From an uncultured Blautia sp. (GTDB lineage: Bacteria > Bacillota > Clostridia > Lachnospirales > Lachnospiraceae), in contig UQJE01000063.1 in the NCBI GenBank assembly GCA_900541345.1, forward strand, positions 1-14,423: a DNA stretch of 14,423 nucleotides, in the 5' to 3' direction. Shown here piece by piece: positions 6,284 to 13,308 of this stretch. Numbering within the stretch: position 1 is the first letter of the stretch; each line of letters begins with the position of its first letter. The translations under genes and the position numbers were made by a program. The notes below the pieces were generated by a model. The model saw only the letters and a list, made by a program, of their open reading frames with translations, made no database searches and had not been told where the DNA came from.

Positions 6284-7495
6284 TCAGTCCTTTATACGAA
6301 TCATGGAAATCACACGATCTCCAAGCTTTTCTGCGCCAGCCTTATATGCCCCCTGTGTAATCACAGAAGTCATCACACCCATTTCCTCCGGAAGTGCATC
6401 TGTTTCCACAGTCTGTACCTGTCCGAATGCCTCTTCCAGCTCATCTACTGCCACATCTTTTACACGGACAAAAAATCTTCCTTCTACGTCATCAAGAGGA
6501 GTAAGCGGAAGCGGCTGATTTGTCCAGTTTGTCATAATATTTCTGTGCAGATGCTTCGCTTCGTCTACTACGTCTGCCACAACTGCGCTTGCTGTTGGCA
6601 ATTTTCCTGCTCCGCTTCCGTAAAACATAGCGTCTCCCAGCATATTTCCATGTACAAAAACTGCATTAAACACACCGTCTATGCCATAAAGAGGACTTGT
6701 TTTTTTCACCATAAAAGGAGCAACCATAGCGTAGTAAGAATCTCCTGCTTTTCTGCTTGTGGCAAGAAGTTTGATATTCATACCAAGTGTTCTTGCATAC
6801 TCCATATCTTCCTGCGTAATTTTTGTGATTCCTTCCATATAAACATCTTCGTAATTTACAAACTTGCCATATGCAAGAGAAGAAAGAATCGCGATTTTAC
6901 GGCCTGCATCATGACCTTCCACGTCTGCTGTCGGATCTGCCTCCGCATATCCAAGCTCCTGCGCTTCTTTTAACACTGCCCCAAAGTCGCTTCCTTCTTT
7001 GCTCATTTTATCAAGCATATAGTTTGTTGTTCCGTTTAAAATTCCGGTAATCTCATCTATCTCATCTGCTGTAAGAGATTTATTCAGAGCCCGGATAATC
7101 GGAATTCCTCCGCCGCAGCTTGCTTCAAAAAGAAAATTAATGCTTCTCTCTTTTGCCATCTGCACAAGCTCAGGCCCATGTTTTGCTACAAGCGCTTTAT
7201 TGGAAGTACAAACGCTCTTTCCTGCCTCCAACGCACGTTTTACAAAAGTATAGGCAGGTTCGATTCCTCCCATAACCTCTACTACTATATCTACTTCCGG
7301 ATCATTTACAATCACTTCATAGTCGTGAACAAGAACATCCTCAACCGGGTCTCCCGGAAAATCACGGCGGTCCAGAACATATTTGATATTAATTTCCTCT
7401 TCTGCCCGCTTATTGATACTTTCATGGTTTGTGCGGATTACTTCAACCACACCGCTTCCTACTGTACCATAGCCTAATACTGCAATATTTACCAT
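6284..7495 (-). CDS. hom: Homoserine dehydrogenase
   Basis: A 403-aa NAD(P)H-dependent enzyme reducing aspartate semialdehyde to homoserine. The N-terminal Rossmann fold carries GYGTVGSG at 8-15; SNKALVAKHG holds Lys100; EASCGGGIP at 124-132 and the signature DPTADVEGHDAGRKIAIL at 187-204 contain the catalytic Asp196 and Lys200. A C-terminal ACT-like region (about 320-403) suggests threonine feedback control, as in the usual 400-430-aa Gram-positive form. GGGAG precedes the ATG by 8-9 nt. It lies 5 nt after the ACT-protein gene and 5 nt before the probable homoserine kinase gene, so consecutive pathway steps are encoded together. Confidence 0.95.
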   Translation of the reverse strand: MVNIAVLGYGTVGSGVVEVIRTNHESINKRAEEEINIKYVLDRRDFPGDPVEDVLVHDYEVIVNDPEVDIVVEVMGGIEPAYTFVKRALEAGKSVCTSNKALVAKHGPELVQMAKERSINFLFEASCGGGIPIIRALNKSLTADEIDEITGILNGTTNYMLDKMSKEGSDFGAVLKEAQELGYAEADPTADVEGHDAGRKIAILSSLAYGKFVNYEDVYMEGITKITQEDMEYARTLGMNIKLLATSRKAGDSYYAMVAPFMVKKTSPLYGIDGVFNAVFVHGNMLGDAMFYGSGAGKLPTASAVVADVVDEAKHLHRNIMTNWTNQPLPLTPLDDVEGRFFVRVKDVAVDELEEAFGQVQTVETDALPEEMGVMTSVITQGAYKAGAEKLGDRVISMIRIKD

Positions 7496-7500
7496 ACTGT

Positions 7501-7953
7501 CTACTCCCTGCCTAATATTTTCAGATAATGAATGCCATCGCTTTGCTCAATTTCTTCTACCATAGCTTCTATGTCTCCCTCACCCGGAAGAATATCCACA
7601 CTTAAAGTAAGTGTGGCAACTCCGTTGATTGGAATACTTTGATGAATTGTAAGAATATTTCCATGAAAGCGTGCGATTGCTCCAAGCACCACTGATAAAA
7701 GTCCCGGCTCGTCATCCATCTGAATAATAAATGTGATTGTCTTTCCTCTGGCTTCCTCATGGAAAGGAAAAATATCATCTTTATATTTATAAAAGGAACT
7801 CCGGCTAATGTCCATTCTTTCCGCAGCTTCCTGTACTGTCTGCACTTTGCCGGAGTCAAGAAGCTTCTTTGCTTCCACCACCTTTAAAAGCACCTCCGGC
7901 ACTGCCCGTTCTTTCACTACATAATACTTTTTCTTTTCGCCCTGTTTCTCCAT
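7501..7953 (-). CDS. PheB-like (UPF0735) ACT-domain regulatory protein
   Basis: A 150-aa protein with a helix-turn-helix-like N-terminal half (about 15-65; TVQEAAERMDISRSSFYKYK) and a C-terminal ACT domain (about 70-147; TITFIIQMDDEPGLLSVVL opening, then GNILTIHQSIP). This is the layout of the UPF0735/PheB family, small amino-acid-responsive proteins often next to hom in clostridia. It is first in the operon, 5 nt before hom, with AAGGG close to the ATG. ACT domains commonly bind amino acids, and the HTH half suggests DNA binding, so it may sense threonine or a related product and control this operon or an enzyme; no direct evidence of its ligand or target is in the sequence. Confidence 0.88.
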   Translation of the reverse strand: MEKQGEKKKYYVVKERAVPEVLLKVVEAKKLLDSGKVQTVQEAAERMDISRSSFYKYKDDIFPFHEEARGKTITFIIQMDDEPGLLSVVLGAIARFHGNILTIHQSIPINGVATLTLSVDILPGEGDIEAMVEEIEQSDGIHYLKILGRE

Positions 7954-8004
7954 GGTTTTCCCTTCTGTCCGTTAAGTGAAGACAATTGTTTTTCTATGAG
8001 AGAT

Positions 8005-8033
8005 ATGTTATCACAGAAAAACCTTATTCGCAA
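8005..8033 (-). promoter_or_regulatory. Promoter of the aspartate-family operon
   Basis: Minus strand TTGCGA, 17-nt spacer, TAACAT, about 52 nt before the first ATG of the operon. The expected leader is only about 45 nt, too short for a T-box or a known amino-acid riboswitch. A palindromic ACAATTGT lies in the leader. The promoter begins within 10 nt of the prfB stop codon, and no terminator separates them. Confidence 0.6.
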
Positions 8034-8039
8034 GTTTTT

Positions 8040-9158
8040 TTACTCTGTTTTTTTAGAAAGAGCAATCCATTTCAGATACGCATTAATAAAAATATCAATA
8101 CTTCCGTCCATTACTGCATCTACGTTTCCTGTTTCCTCGTTTGTACGGTGATCTTTTACCATTGTATATGGCTGCATAACATAGGAACGAATCTGATTTC
8201 CCCAACCGATATCTGTTACCTCTCCACGAATTCCAGAAAGCTTCTCTTCCGCCTCCTGCTGCTTTAAAAGATACAGCTTCGCCTTTAACATCTGCATTGC
8301 CTTATCTTTGTTCATATGCTGGGAACGCTCATTCTGACACTGTACTACAATTCCTGTAGGAAAATGAGTAATACGGATAGCAGAAGATGTCTTGTTGATA
8401 TGCTGTCCGCCGGCTCCGCTGCTTCGATACGTATCAATACGGATATCTTCATCGTTGACTTCCACGTCAAGATCTTTCTCTATATCCGGCATAACATCGC
8501 AGGAAACAAAGGAAGTCTGACGTTTTCCCGCCGCATTAAACGGAGAAATTCGAACAAGACGATGCACGCCTTTTTCTGATTTTAAATAGCCATAAGCATT
8601 TTCTCCATTTACCTGGAAAGTAACCGATTTTACCCCCGCCTCATCTCCATCCAGATAATCAAGAACTTCCATACTGAAACCTTTTCTGTCTGCCCAGCGG
8701 CTGTACATACGGTAAAGCATACCGCACCAGTCGCAGGCCTCTGTTCCGCCTGCTCCCGCATTCAGTTTGATAATGGCATTTTCGCTGTCATATTCTCCTG
8801 AAAGAAGTGTTTTTACACGAATGTTGTCAAAATCTGTCTGGAACTGATCCAGCATTTCCTGAATTTCCGGAATCAGCTCCGGATCGTTTTCCTCATATCC
8901 CATTTCAATCATGGTTTCCATATCTTCCATCTGTGTCACAAGATTCTGATATGTCTCCATGTCATCTTTTAATCCTTTTAATTCCTTCATTTTTTTCTGG
9001 GAAACTTCTGCATTATCCCAGAAATCCGGAGCTTCCATCTCACGCTCCAGCTCTTCAACCCGCTGCTCTTTGTTAGCCAGGTCAAGGGAGTCTCTCACCT
9101 CCGCTAATGGTTCTGTGTATGTTGCAAGAACGCTTTTGAACTGATCTAACTCAACCAC
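8040..9158 (-). CDS. prfB: Peptide chain release factor 2, frameshift-free
   Basis: A 372-aa class I release factor that reads UGA and UAA stop codons and triggers peptide release at the ribosome. The stop-recognition motif SPF is at 205-207 and the catalytic GGQ at 250-252 (SGAGGQHINKTSSA), with the coiled N-terminal domain before them. The start is GTG at 9158, with GAGG 8 nt upstream, giving MVELDQFKSV; no in-frame ATG fits the family. Many bacteria need a +1 frameshift at an in-frame CUU UGA C near codon 25. Here codons 25-26 read CTT GAC continuously, so no shift is needed; a GGAGGTGAG remnant still precedes it. Lengths agree with the family (about 365-372 aa). It lies 80 nt after the MFS gene with its own likely promoter. 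Confidence 0.95.
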   Translation of the reverse strand: MVELDQFKSVLATYTEPLAEVRDSLDLANKEQRVEELEREMEAPDFWDNAEVSQKKMKELKGLKDDMETYQNLVTQMEDMETMIEMGYEENDPELIPEIQEMLDQFQTDFDNIRVKTLLSGEYDSENAIIKLNAGAGGTEACDWCGMLYRMYSRWADRKGFSMEVLDYLDGDEAGVKSVTFQVNGENAYGYLKSEKGVHRLVRISPFNAAGKRQTSFVSCDVMPDIEKDLDVEVNDEDIRIDTYRSSGAGGQHINKTSSAIRITHFPTGIVVQCQNERSQHMNKDKAMQMLKAKLYLLKQQEAEEKLSGIRGEVTDIGWGNQIRSYVMQPYTMVKDHRTNEETGNVDAVMDGSIDIFINAYLKWIALSKKTE

Positions 9159-9198
9159 AGCTTCACCCTCTTTCTTTATTTTCAGATTTTCGTTTTTG

Positions 9199-9219
9199 TT
9201 GTCCTTTCCAAAAAGACAA
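9199..9219 (-). other. Hairpin in the prfB leader
   Basis: On the minus strand TTGTCTTT and AAGGACAA can pair as an 8-bp stem (one G-U) with a 5-nt loop, about 40 nt before the GTG start. No U-tract follows, so it is not a terminator; an mRNA-stability or leader role is possible. Confidence 0.3.
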
Positions 9220-9232
9220 ATACTCACTGTAT

Positions 9233-9261
9233 ACAATATCATATCTTCCGGGGAATTACAA
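9233..9261 (-). promoter_or_regulatory. Probable prfB promoter
   Basis: Minus strand TTGTAA, 17-nt spacer and TATTGT with an extended -10 TG one base before it. It overlaps the last codons of the MFS gene and would give a leader of about 68 nt before the prfB GTG. Confidence 0.5.
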
Positions 9262-10432
9262 ACAAAATCATCAGCACAGTGGCTCCAAGTGCTGCAAGGG
9301 GGACAAATATCCACACAAGGTTCAGATTTCCTCCCTGAAGGAGTACACTGCATACCAGGGAAGTGCCTATGCTTCCTCCTCTTACAAGAAGAGAATAGAG
9401 AGACATCATGGAAGCGCGAAAGCTGCTGTCCGCCGCTTCGTGGAGAAGTGTATTTTCTATCAGACCTGCCATTCCGGAAACCATATAAACAAGGGCATAA
9501 ACAAGAGCAAATATATACCAGGTACGGCAAAATGCCATAAGAACGGGAACAAGGCAGAGAAGAACCCGAAAAGCTGCGTATAATTTTTTCTTTGAAGATA
9601 AGGTATTCCCCATTTTTGACAGGATTCTCATGCCGGCAGTATTCCCGATGCTTCCCCCAAGATAGGCAGAACAGTTTACAATCCCCAGAAGCCACGTAAG
9701 ATTTTTCGGAAGATAAAGCTTTATAGAAGGCTGCCAGTACGTTTCCACTGCTGCCAGAAGAAATCCCAGAACTGCTGCCATACCGCAGATAATACATAAA
9801 ATCCGGGAATGCCTTATGTTTTTTACCATTTCAGAAAATCCCTTTAAAAGATTCTGCTTCGGCTTTTTGCTTTCTTTTATTCCTTTTTCTTTTACAAAGA
9901 AAATTGCCATTAAAATTAAAACTGCTTCCGCCAGCAAAAGGCACGTAAGATTCAGGGAATAATCAGAATCCACATATCCCAGATACCCTCCAAGAAGCGC
10001 GCCTGCTGCAAGCCCAAAATTATCAAGTTTTGCAAGAAGACTGTTGATTTCCGGCAGATGGCTTTCCCCGTTTTTCTCAATATAACGGTCGATTTCCAGA
10101 GCCTCCATAGAACCAGAACCAAAAGCTCTTCCCATTCCAAGAAAAACATTTCCAAGTGCCAGAAACAAAGGGGAATTTCCCCTGAAAATCGTAAAAAAAC
10201 TGAACCAAATAAAAATATGTGACATAAGAAATGTATTTTTTCTTCCCTTTAAATCTGCAAATACTCCACTCGGCACTTCCAGAACCATAACTGTAACTGC
10301 AAAAATTCCAAGAAAAACGGGAACTGTAGAAAGACTTGCCCCGTGAGCGCAAAGGACAAGCGTTAAAACGGGTGTTAAAATTCCCGTAGAAAATGAATTA
10401 AGAAAAAACAGTATTTTGTGTGACAGCGGCAT
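9239..10432 (-). CDS. MFS transporter
   Basis: A 397-aa integral membrane protein with about 12 predicted helices. The loop after the second helix (GVFADLKGRKNTF) is a motif A-like sequence of the major facilitator superfamily, and the central cytosolic loop (KEKGIKESKKPKQ) is charged as expected. It resembles drug or small-solute efflux MFS members, but the substrate cannot be read. The start at 10432 has AAGGGGG 5 nt upstream; a longer ATG would begin inside the regulator gene. It follows the HTH regulator gene by 10 nt, so the two form an operon, and the regulator is the likely controller of the transporter. No terminator is seen between it and prfB. Confidence 0.85.
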   Translation of the reverse strand: MPLSHKILFFLNSFSTGILTPVLTLVLCAHGASLSTVPVFLGIFAVTVMVLEVPSGVFADLKGRKNTFLMSHIFIWFSFFTIFRGNSPLFLALGNVFLGMGRAFGSGSMEALEIDRYIEKNGESHLPEINSLLAKLDNFGLAAGALLGGYLGYVDSDYSLNLTCLLLAEAVLILMAIFFVKEKGIKESKKPKQNLLKGFSEMVKNIRHSRILCIICGMAAVLGFLLAAVETYWQPSIKLYLPKNLTWLLGIVNCSAYLGGSIGNTAGMRILSKMGNTLSSKKKLYAAFRVLLCLVPVLMAFCRTWYIFALVYALVYMVSGMAGLIENTLLHEAADSSFRASMMSLYSLLVRGGSIGTSLVCSVLLQGGNLNLVWIFVPLAALGATVLMILFVIPRKI

Positions 10433-10442
10433 AAAATCCCCC

Positions 10443-11006
10443 TTACTTTTCCGTCCTCTTTCCCGGATAAGCAATCAAGGCCATATCCCAGGGCTTCGCC
10501 CCTTCCTTTGGCTCCATGTGCGCTTCCTGAAATGCAAGAATTTGTTCCTTCACTTTTTTTGCTTCCTCATCTGTCATATAAATTACTCCATTCAAACAGT
10601 CTCCTGTTACTTCCTGTGGATTTTTTTCCTTCTTATATAAATCTGTTATATATTTCTTAAATCCTGTCCAGATGTCATTGATCAGGTAATCCAGAATCAA
10701 CTCTTTTTCCGCATGAAGGTCGTCCTGTAAATCGCCTTTCAGATTCACCACTGCCGGAACTCTTCTATAAAACTTTGCCTGAATGCCGTGAATACTTTCT
10801 GTATGGTCCAACTCCACCAGCCCTAGTTCCTCCAATTTTTTTAAATGATACGTCACAGAAGACGGAGAAATCTCAAGAATGACAGAAAGCTGCTTCGGTG
10901 TCATGGGAATTTTTTCCATATCCATTGTTTTCAGTAATTTCTGTCTCTGTACATTCATAAAAATCTCAAGCTGTTTCCTTGTGGTAATGCTTATCTCTCT
11001 GCTCAT
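10443..11006 (-). CDS. ArsR-like winged-helix transcriptional regulator
   Basis: A 187-aa regulator. Residues about 15-80 form a winged helix-turn-helix of the ArsR/HTH_20 type (MTPKQLSVILEISPSSVTYH, then LKKLEELGLVELDHTE and a wing ending YRR). The C-terminal half (about 90-187) is helical and charged, probably for dimerisation or ligand sensing; I see no metal-binding cysteine pair typical of ArsR. The ATG has GAGGAGGA about 5 nt upstream. The MFS gene follows by 10 nt, the usual arrangement of a local repressor and its efflux target. An imperfect palindrome just after its own -10 box could be its autoregulatory site. The inducing compound is unknown. Confidence 0.85.
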   Translation of the reverse strand: MSREISITTRKQLEIFMNVQRQKLLKTMDMEKIPMTPKQLSVILEISPSSVTYHLKKLEELGLVELDHTESIHGIQAKFYRRVPAVVNLKGDLQDDLHAEKELILDYLINDIWTGFKKYITDLYKKEKNPQEVTGDCLNGVIYMTDEEAKKVKEQILAFQEAHMEPKEGAKPWDMALIAYPGKRTEK

Positions 11007-11032
11007 AAATGTCCTCCTCTTTATTATATATT

Positions 11033-11048
11033 TTATATCGTTACATAA
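11033..11048. promoter_or_regulatory. Imperfect palindrome at the HTH-regulator promoter
   Basis: TTATATCGTTACATAA has 6-bp arms with one mismatch and lies at the expected transcription start of the regulator-MFS operon. Its position suits an operator for autoregulation; it is too AT-rich and short to be conclusive. Confidence 0.35.
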
Positions 11049-11077
11049 ATTATAATGTTAATCTTCTGAAATTGCAA
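11049..11077 (-). promoter_or_regulatory. Promoter of the regulator-MFS operon
   Basis: Minus strand TTGCAA, 17-nt spacer, perfect TATAAT, about 43 nt before the regulator ATG. The -35 box ends exactly where the first copy of the 44-bp repeat begins. Confidence 0.7.
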
Positions 11078-11121
11078 GAGGAAAATATTCCACTGGACAT
11101 CATTTCTCAATGTGATAAAAT
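11078..11121 (+). repeat. 44-bp direct repeat, copy 1
   Basis: This 44-bp segment is identical to 11347-11390 at every base; flanking bases differ on both sides. It contains a rightward promoter-like pair, TGGACA (11094-11099), 16-nt spacer, TAAAAT (11116-11121), with a small CATT/AATG dyad in the spacer. No convincing gene follows this copy. Confidence 0.9.
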
Positions 11122-11346
11122 CCTGTCTTTGACAATTGGCGAAATAAAAATCTGCTGTGAGTCCGGTGTTTACAGGCTTCACAACAGTTTACATCTAAGT
11201 TTTACTCTATAGTAATATTTCCATGCCCAATAGATTTTTGAAAAACATTGAAAATACTATATAGTAAAACAAATTATTTGACAAAGAAAACATAGAATTC
11301 ATAAGAAACTGGAGACATTTTTACAAAAGTAAACTGTCAAATTCCC
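11122..11346. other. Non-coding spacer between the two repeats, with nested inverted repeats
   Basis: No credible gene is seen in these 225 bp. Inverted arms ACAGTTTAC (11184-11192) and GTAAACTGT (11329-11337) enclose a second pair (11199-11214 and 11255-11270). TTTGACAATT near the left end and AACTGTCAAA near the right end are also inverted with one mismatch. A hairpin with TGTGA/TCACA arms lies near 11156-11182. It may be a structured leader, an operator region or an insertion remnant. Confidence 0.5.
11199..11270. promoter_or_regulatory. Pair of palindromic sites TACT(C/A)TATAGTA
   Basis: The right site contains the perfect 12-bp palindrome TACTATATAGTA (11255-11266); the left site (11203-11214) differs from it by one base. 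With the flanking GTTT and AAAC they form inverted 16-bp arms with one mismatch, 40 nt apart. Two like-sized palindromes upstream of pepP look like paired binding sites of a dimeric repressor, but no regulator is identified. Confidence 0.45.
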
Positions 11347-11390
11347 GAGGAAAATATTCCACTGGACATCATTTCTCAATGTGATAAAAT
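11347..11390 (+). repeat. 44-bp direct repeat, copy 2 (probable pepP promoter)
   Basis: Perfect second copy of 11078-11121, offset by 269 bp. Its TGGACA (11363-11368), 16-nt spacer and TAAAAT (11385-11390) lie about 48 nt before the pepP ATG, so this copy is the likely pepP promoter. Confidence 0.85.
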
Positions 11391-11438
11391 AGGGATAGAC
11401 ATTCTGAGCAAACATAAGAAAGTTGAGGAATCAAAACT

Positions 11439-13226
11439 ATGATAACAGAACGATTACAGGCCCTTCGGGACAAAATGAAAGAATACGGCGTGGACGCTTA
11501 TCTTGTGCCCACTGCTGATTATCATGAATCAGAATATGTAGGACCGTATTTTAAATGCAGAGCCTATATTACCGGATTTACCGGCTCTGCCGGAACTGCC
11601 GTTATCACGCAGGAGGAAGCCTGCCTCTGGACAGACGGAAGATACTTCGTGCAGGCTGCAAAGGAACTGAAAGACACAGGTGTGACCCTGATGAAAATGG
11701 GGGAGGAAGGTGTTCCTACTGTTGTGGAATATCTGCAGAACCACACAAAAGAAGGCATGACTCTCGGCTTTGACGGTCGTGTTGTAAACGAAAGTCTGGG
11801 AGAGACATTTGAAGAAAAGCTTCCGGAAAGATTTCTTTCATACAGAAGCGATTTAATCGGAGAAATATGGAGCGAGCGCCCGGAACTTTCCGCTGAACCC
11901 GTTTGGATTCTTGATGAAAAATACGCCGGAGAATCCGCTGCTTCCAAGCTTTCCAAAATCCGTGAAAAAATGAAGGAAAATAAAGCTTCCGTCCATGTGC
12001 TTACTTCCCTTGATGATATTGTGTGGCTTCTCAATATCCGCGGAAACGACATTCCCTGCAATCCGGTTGTCCTTTCCTACCTTGTACTTACAGAAACAGA
12101 AGGCCACCTCTTTATCCAGGAAAAAGCCTTATCTGAGGAAGTAAAATCTTATCTTCAGGATCTTGGAATGGAAATCCATTCCTATGATTCCGTATATGAT
12201 TTTGTTTCTGAAATCAAAGGCGAAACCATTCTTCTGGAAAAAGCTCATGTGAATTACTCTATCTTCCAGAGTCTTGCAGGAGACAACACCATTATTGATA
12301 TGGTAAATCCTGCCGCGCTTATGAAAGCCATCAAAAATCCGACAGAAATGGAAAATATCCGCAAAGCCCACATTAAAGACGGCGTTGCTGTGACAAAATA
12401 CATTTACTGGCTGAAAAAGAATATCGGCAAAATTCCAATGGACGAACTTTCTGTTGCAGAGAAACTGGAAAGCCTTCGAAAAGAGCAGGAAGGCTACATT
12501 GAGCCAAGCTTTGAAACCATTTCTGCTTACGGTCCTAATGCAGCTATGTGCCACTACCAGCCAACAGAAGAAGACTTTGCCCAATTAAAGCAGGAAGGCT
12601 TCTATCTTGTGGATTCCGGCGGACAGTATTACGAGGGAACAACAGACATTACAAGAACCATTGCTGTTGGTCCTCTCACAGAGGAACAGAAAGAGCATTT
12701 CACAGTGACAGCTATGGGAACGCTCCGTCTCGGCAATGCAAAATTCCTGCACGGCTGTGCCAGCGTAAATCTTGACTATCTTGCAAGAGGAGCATTCTGG
12801 GAAAGAGGTCTTGATTTTAATCACGGAACAGGACACGGTGTTGGGTATCTTTTAAATGTACACGAACGTCCAAACGGTGTTCGCTGGAAAGTCAGCCCCG
12901 AGCGTGTAAAAGACGAAATTTTTGAGGAAGGTATGCTTACCTCTGACGAACCGGGTATCTATATTGAAGGAAGCCACGGAATCCGTACAGAAAATCTGAT
13001 GCTCTGCCACAAAGCAGAAAAAAATCAGTACGGTCAGTTTATGAAATTTGAATTTGTTACTTTTGTGCCAATCGATCTTGATGCCATTGATACAAAATAT
13101 ATGGAGGAAAAAGACGTAGAGCTTTTAAACAGCTACCACAAAGACGTATACGAAAAAATCTCCCCATATCTTAATGAGGAAGAAAAAGAATGGCTGAAAG
13201 AAGCTACAAGACCTGTAAGTAAGTAA
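11439..13226 (+). CDS. pepP: Aminopeptidase P (Xaa-Pro aminopeptidase), three-domain M24B type
   Basis: A 595-aa cytosolic metallopeptidase removing the N-terminal residue from peptides with proline in second position. It is the long, XPNPEP1-like form: two creatinase-like N-terminal domains (about 1-150 and 160-305), then the pita-bread catalytic domain (about 305-540) and a C-terminal extension. The five dinuclear metal ligands are present: Asp392 (VDSGGQYYEG), Asp403 (TTDITRT), His466 (NHGTGHGVGY), Glu504 (TSDEPGIY) and Glu518 (GIRTENL); spacing agrees with the human enzyme apart from about four extra residues between the His and the first Glu. The ATG at 11439 has GAGGA 9 nt upstream. It is transcribed alone and ends at a strong terminator; the likely promoter is repeat copy 2. 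Confidence 0.95.
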   Translation: MITERLQALRDKMKEYGVDAYLVPTADYHESEYVGPYFKCRAYITGFTGSAGTAVITQEEACLWTDGRYFVQAAKELKDTGVTLMKMGEEGVPTVVEYLQNHTKEGMTLGFDGRVVNESLGETFEEKLPERFLSYRSDLIGEIWSERPELSAEPVWILDEKYAGESAASKLSKIREKMKENKASVHVLTSLDDIVWLLNIRGNDIPCNPVVLSYLVLTETEGHLFIQEKALSEEVKSYLQDLGMEIHSYDSVYDFVSEIKGETILLEKAHVNYSIFQSLAGDNTIIDMVNPAALMKAIKNPTEMENIRKAHIKDGVAVTKYIYWLKKNIGKIPMDELSVAEKLESLRKEQEGYIEPSFETISAYGPNAAMCHYQPTEEDFAQLKQEGFYLVDSGGQYYEGTTDITRTIAVGPLTEEQKEHFTVTAMGTLRLGNAKFLHGCASVNLDYLARGAFWERGLDFNHGTGHGVGYLLNVHERPNGVRWKVSPERVKDEIFEEGMLTSDEPGIYIEGSHGIRTENLMLCHKAEKNQYGQFMKFEFVTFVPIDLDAIDTKYMEEKDVELLNSYHKDVYEKISPYLNEEEKEWLKEATRPVSK

Positions 13227-13230
13227 ACAA

Positions 13231-13274
13231 AAAGGATTAAAAAACAGTGATGCGAAACTGTTTTTTAATCCTTT
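13231..13274. terminator. Strong terminator between pepP and the dapF homologue
   Basis: AAAGGATTAAAAAACAGT pairs perfectly with ACTGTTTTTTAATCCTTT (18 bp) around an 8-nt loop. On the plus strand ATTTTT follows, and on the minus strand TTGTTT follows, so it probably ends both convergent transcripts. It starts 4 nt after the pepP stop. Confidence 0.88.
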
Positions 13275-13308
13275 ATTTTTCTCAAAACTCTTACCTATTC
13301 AGAAGTTC

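Noticed and set aside
6101..6973. Long plus-strand open frame (290 codons) opposite hom and the apgM-like gene
   Set aside because: Spans two conserved genes on the other strand; low-complexity His/Cys/Ser-rich product with no family resemblance.
7954..8039. T-box or riboswitch before the aspartate-family operon
   Set aside because: The predicted leader is about 45 nt, and no anticodon-bearing or lysine-riboswitch-like structure is visible.
9084..9110. Programmed +1 frameshift in prfB
   Set aside because: The other frame containing CCT TGA is closed by a TAG a few codons upstream, while the main frame is open through the site; no shift is needed.
9159..9797. Open frame extending prfB upstream by over 200 codons
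   Set aside because: It runs through the MFS gene in another frame, has no release-factor similarity, and the GTG at 9158 has a ribosome site and the family's normal N-terminus.
11009..11212. Plus-strand 67-codon open frame upstream of pepP
   Set aside because: It overlaps the regulator-MFS promoter and repeat copy 1, has no Shine-Dalgarno, and its product has no recognisable features.
11078..11390. CRISPR array or insertion sequence from the 44-bp repeats
   Set aside because: Only two copies with a 225-bp spacer, no cas or transposase gene, and 44 bp is far longer than a usual target-site duplication.
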